Assembly (NCBI RefSeq): GCF_000682715.1
Contig: NZ_AWFH01000012.1
Location: 124,001-188,000, forward strand
Length of the DNA: 64,000 nt
From: Hyphomonas atlantica corrig.
GTDB lineage: Bacteria; Pseudomonadota; Alphaproteobacteria; Caulobacterales; Hyphomonadaceae
Direction: 5' to 3'
Of the stretch, positions 61,246-64,000 are shown piece by piece. The first letter of the stretch is position 1; every line of letters starts with the position of its first letter. A program made the translations under genes and the position numbers. Below the pieces are notes generated by a model that worked only from the letters and a program-made list of their open reading frames with translations, had not been told where the DNA came from and did no database searches.

Positions 61246-63156
61246 TTACTCGCTGGGGATGTACCAGATTGGCGAGGTGTAGGCCCGCTCCTGAATGGTT
61301 TGTGGTACATCAGGCCGAGGGGGAACGTTAGCTCGCATGGCTTCCCATGTCGACCAACGGCAACTCGGATTTTCCAGGACGCGAACATAGTAGGTTGCGC
61401 GCCTTTCCGGATCGAATTCCGGATCCTGCCAAAGGGCTTTCAATTCGCCTGCGCCGTCGCCGGTTGGGGTGCAGGTTTCCATGTCGACGGCTGCGCCATT
61501 GTCGGTGCAACGGTGTGTGTCGGGATCGGGCGTTCCATCATGGCAAGCCACATCATAAACGGCTTCGCCTTCTGAGGTCACCTTGATGATTTGAACGCGC
61601 TGCAGTGCGCCCATATTCGGATCGCGCTGTGCCCAGGCAAGGAATGTCGGGGCTGTACCATTGCCCACCAGATCGCCGCCCATCGGCACCCCGCCATCAT
61701 AGGCAAGTCGGGTGAGATTGGAGTCAGACAACATGTCGTCGGAATACTCGAACCCGGCAAAGAAGCGGACTTTCATCCGGGGGCCTGTGGTGGCGAATGT
61801 TTCTTTGCGGCGGAATGCGTCAAAGATGGATTCCCGCGTGTTTTCTTCCGCCCAAACCCCCGTCAAGCCAGACGCGCCCCAGCGCGAAAACCACTCTCGT
61901 GCATTCTGAACAATCTGATTGTCTGGTTGTTCGTCCCAGCTCTTTGTACCGAAGAAGGGGACAGATCCACGCGCCATTGGCGTGCCATCGACAATGCCAA
62001 CCTTCGACCAGTAATCATTTTCGGCATAGGCGCCGCCGACAACATGACTGTCAGATGCCGCGACCAGGCCGAAGCGAAATGGATCAAATCCTTGCTCTTC
62101 CTGCAGTTTCAATCCGTTGCGATACGCTTCCCGGACATAGCTGCCTTCGGTCTTGGAAACTTCGTAGGAGGCAAGCAGGCGATCATAAATCTCGAAATCT
62201 GCCCATTCGTCGTTTGGCGATAGGGCAGGGTGCGTCTCGCTGGTGCCTTTGACTTGCGTGACTTCCACAAGCGGCTCATTGCGCATGCGCTGCTCTGCAT
62301 AGGCGGCATCAAGTGGGTCGCCATTATAAGTCTGCAGTCGGAACATGAGTCCATCCGACACATTTGGATTGTGCGGGATGGCAATGGATTCGTATCCTTC
62401 GGCGCGCTTGGCGTCCATCCAGTCCCAAAGGTCTTCGGGGTTGGTCGAGTCGAGCGTTGAGAAAGCCCGGTCAGGCGCGTCGCCCTTGAAGAAGACGTTA
62501 CGGTGGAGGTTGCCGCCAGCGAAGGAGCCTTGCTCTTCATTGGCCGCAACGGACGTGTATTCATAGGCTGCGAATGTTGTGAACTCACCAGGTACATAGT
62601 GCCGGTCAGCCGCAGCGACATTTTGCATCCAGACCGAATCCATCACGTCCGTATCATGCATCTCCGCGATCACTTCGCCGGAACGGACAGATGCGCCAAC
62701 CCCCTGGAAGGCTGCAGTGATCCGGCCCGGATCGGTTGAGAACATGTCTTGTGCACGGGGAAGTTCAGACAGTTCCGTGCCGGGCGTATTCATGGCGGGC
62801 AGGATGCCAAGATACTCGGCGTGGTCTGTCACCGTGTAGAAATCAAGCGGACCGCCGGCAATGGTCATGTCAAAGCCGGAAGGGTGGGTGATCGTGTCCC
62901 CACGTGCAAACCGGTATGCATCATCGGCGGTCCTGCGAACATTGAAGATATACGCATCAAAGCTCGACCGGGTGTGGATATGAAGATCACCGAAATAGGC
63001 ATTTCGGTCTTCATTGTATCCAGCTGTCCGCTCGGTCGATTGAGCATCTGTTTGCGTTTCTGCGGTATCGGATTCCGGTGCAGACGATTCTGGCGCAGGG
63101 TTACTGCACGCAGCCAAAGCAATCGCCGAAACGGCGAGGCTCAGATATCTCTTCAT
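61246..63156 (-). CDS. DUF3604 lipoprotein with PHP-like metal site
   Basis: A 636-residue lipoprotein (lipobox ALAAC, Cys17) with an acidic linker (18-50). A full PHP-type metal centre is visible: FGDLHIHTRSS (His59, His61), TVTDHAEYLG (Asp111, His112, Glu114), IPHN (His262) and AASDSHVVGG (Asp369, His371). PHP enzymes hydrolyse phosphoesters with two or three bound metals; DUF3604 itself has no assigned reaction. Late segments GTKSWDEQPD and GFEYSDDMLSD are usual for the family. It leads the cassette with PpiC and HupE; a separate promoter probably lies in 63157-63247. Confidence 0.9.
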   Translation of the reverse strand: MKRYLSLAVSAIALAACSNPAPESSAPESDTAETQTDAQSTERTAGYNEDRNAYFGDLHIHTRSSFDAYIFNVRRTADDAYRFARGDTITHPSGFDMTIAGGPLDFYTVTDHAEYLGILPAMNTPGTELSELPRAQDMFSTDPGRITAAFQGVGASVRSGEVIAEMHDTDVMDSVWMQNVAAADRHYVPGEFTTFAAYEYTSVAANEEQGSFAGGNLHRNVFFKGDAPDRAFSTLDSTNPEDLWDWMDAKRAEGYESIAIPHNPNVSDGLMFRLQTYNGDPLDAAYAEQRMRNEPLVEVTQVKGTSETHPALSPNDEWADFEIYDRLLASYEVSKTEGSYVREAYRNGLKLQEEQGFDPFRFGLVAASDSHVVGGAYAENDYWSKVGIVDGTPMARGSVPFFGTKSWDEQPDNQIVQNAREWFSRWGASGLTGVWAEENTRESIFDAFRRKETFATTGPRMKVRFFAGFEYSDDMLSDSNLTRLAYDGGVPMGGDLVGNGTAPTFLAWAQRDPNMGALQRVQIIKVTSEGEAVYDVACHDGTPDPDTHRCTDNGAAVDMETCTPTGDGAGELKALWQDPEFDPERRATYYVRVLENPSCRWSTWEAMRANVPPRPDVPQTIQERAYTSPIWYIPSE

Positions 63157-63247
63157 GTTTTCCTCCCAATGGGCAGGTTTCCTGCTCTCATTGGTGGAAA
63201 TAGTGCGCCGTTATCACAGATGTGTCTAGCTTGACGCCCGGTAAAGA

Positions 63248-63616
63248 CTAGACGGGGCTGATGTCGGTAATCTTGTATGTAAGGGGTGTTTCACCGTGGC
63301 TGGCGATGGTGACATATTCGCCTTCCTTGAAGACATGATCACCAAGCCGGTAGCCGGATTCATCATCGCCCTCATCATCTTCATCATAGTGAAAGAACCA
63401 GCGGCTGCCCCGATGGGTCAGTTTGCCGGTGGCGTGCTCATCGGGATCCGGGCTGAACCGAACGACATGGCAGGCATCACGGTGCGCCCGCCAGGCTTCA
63501 AGATCAATCTGCCCGGACGTGTCCAGCGGAGCGACCAGCGTGTAGCCCTGACCGGCGTCGCCGTTCGGCAGGCCAGGATTGCGGGCAAGTTGGAGTACAA
63601 TCTTGGACAGGCTCAT
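63248..63616 (-). CDS. Small acidic protein of unknown function
   Basis: A 122-residue protein with AAGGAG before the ATG at 63616. It has no signal peptide or membrane helix. The body (VLQLARNPGLPNGDAGQGYT; WRAHRDACHVVRFSPDPDEH) is followed by an acidic run HYDEDDEGDDESGYRLGDHV and a short beta-like end. I do not recognise it. It lies 13 bases after the universal stress protein gene, so the two are probably co-transcribed and the protein may be stress linked. Confidence 0.75.
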   Translation of the reverse strand: MSLSKIVLQLARNPGLPNGDAGQGYTLVAPLDTSGQIDLEAWRAHRDACHVVRFSPDPDEHATGKLTHRGSRWFFHYDEDDEGDDESGYRLGDHVFKEGEYVTIASHGETPLTYKITDISPV

Positions 63617-63629
63617 GTCTGAGTCTCCT

Positions 63630-64000
63630 TTAGTGGGCCAGAGCAAGTGCGGGGGCATGTTCCGCGTTCAAAAGGCGCCGTGTCGTGCCACCGAAGATCC
63701 GCTCAGCCAGACGCGAATGACCGTAGGCGCCCGCAAGGATCATGCTGGCATTCGTGCCTTTGGCCATGGCGAGCAGTCCAGATGCGACTTCACCTTCGAT
63801 TTCCATCAGGCGCGATGAAATACCCTGCAAGAGAAGCCAGTCGGAAAGGGCCTCCGGGGCGGCGATTTCCCTTTCAGGATCCTTGTTCAGATCGTCTGTG
63901 TTCTGTGCGATGATGACATCGCCAATTGCGCGGAGGAGGGGAAGGTGGAAGCGGACAGCGCGTGCGGCGCCATTGCTGCCATCCCAGGCGATGATCGCCG
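63630..64000 (-). CDS. Universal stress protein (5' end beyond window)
   Basis: The frame is open through base 64000, so the start lies outside. The visible 123 residues begin AIIAWDGSNGAARAVRFHLP, the start of a UspA fold, and end with the nucleotide-loop region LAGAYGHSRLAERIFGGTTR. In typical USPs the last motif reads G-x2-G-x9-G-(S/T) and binds ATP; here it is GAYGHSRLAERIFGGTT. The visible part may be the second half of a tandem USP. Confidence 0.9.
   Translation of the reverse strand, partial: AIIAWDGSNGAARAVRFHLPLLRAIGDVIIAQNTDDLNKDPEREIAAPEALSDWLLLQGISSRLMEIEGEVASGLLAMAKGTNASMILAGAYGHSRLAERIFGGTTRRLLNAEHAPALALAH

Noticed and set aside
1-64000. Mobile elements, prophage, integrases, tRNA-linked islands
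   Set aside because: No transposase, integrase, terminal repeats or tRNA genes were recognised; the gene content is consistently chromosomal.

Overview
This window looks like chromosomal DNA from an alphaproteobacterium, most likely a Hyphomonadaceae/Caulobacterales-type marine bacterium. The evidence is a GC-rich, compact layout with many ATGA stop/start overlaps, a CtrA-type site (TTAA-N7-TTAA) with GANTC sites, an alphaproteobacterial LexA box (GTTC-N7-GTTC), EcfG-like promoters, an UrcA family protein, a membrane-anchored cytochrome c2 and DUF1489. The placement is inference; no 16S gene is present. I saw no rRNA, tRNA, CRISPR, insertion sequence, prophage or clear pseudogene.

Layout. 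1-8 kb: end of an aromatic aminotransferase, a Zur-like regulator coupled to a thioesterase, a MarR-like regulator with an NlpC/P60 hydrolase, cytochrome c2, prephenate dehydratase, and a LysR regulator divergent from a DoxX-YHS pair. 7.6-8.3 kb: a candidate structured small RNA with its own terminator and a lysine/alanine-rich histone H1-like protein. 8.3-15.7 kb: NudC, TypA/BipA, an acyltransferase, an S9 peptidase and an SRPBCC protein. 15.7-24.5 kb: class I ribonucleotide reductase split into nrdA and nrdB about 5.4 kb apart, each behind an NrdR box, with an LpxR-type lipid A deacylase, an LpxR-like truncated lipoprotein, an alkylsulfatase-like enzyme and an alpha/beta hydrolase between them. 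24.5-30.7 kb: PRC-barrel, UrcA, AMP nucleosidase, SYLF lipoprotein, SDR, MscS and a tyrosine phosphatase, several of which look stress related. 30.7-44 kb: dnaX-ybaB, a glycosyltransferase, SOS-linked rmuC, def-fmt-GNAT-truA, acyl-CoA dehydrogenase-EthD, a BON-MscS channel, and methionine gamma-lyase divergent from its Lrp-type regulator. 44-55 kb: glnD-murJ-trpS, a PCuAC copper chaperone, DUF2333-like protein, Nfu, RutE/HadB, tsaB-rimI, a Tat/lipoprotein dienelactone hydrolase and a Fur-family regulator. 55-64 kb: DUF1489, a lipoprotein hydrolase divergent from kynureninase-TauE, a three-gene cassette DUF3604 lipoprotein - parvulin PPIase - HupE-type metal permease, and a universal stress protein cut by the window end.

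Most of the window is ordinary housekeeping. The items most worth following are the DUF3604-PpiC-HupE cassette, the catalytically stripped LpxR-like lipoprotein beside an intact LpxR, the structured RNA at 7.8 kb with a tiny occluded reading frame, and a set of well-placed operators (NrdR, CtrA, LexA, LysR and Lrp).
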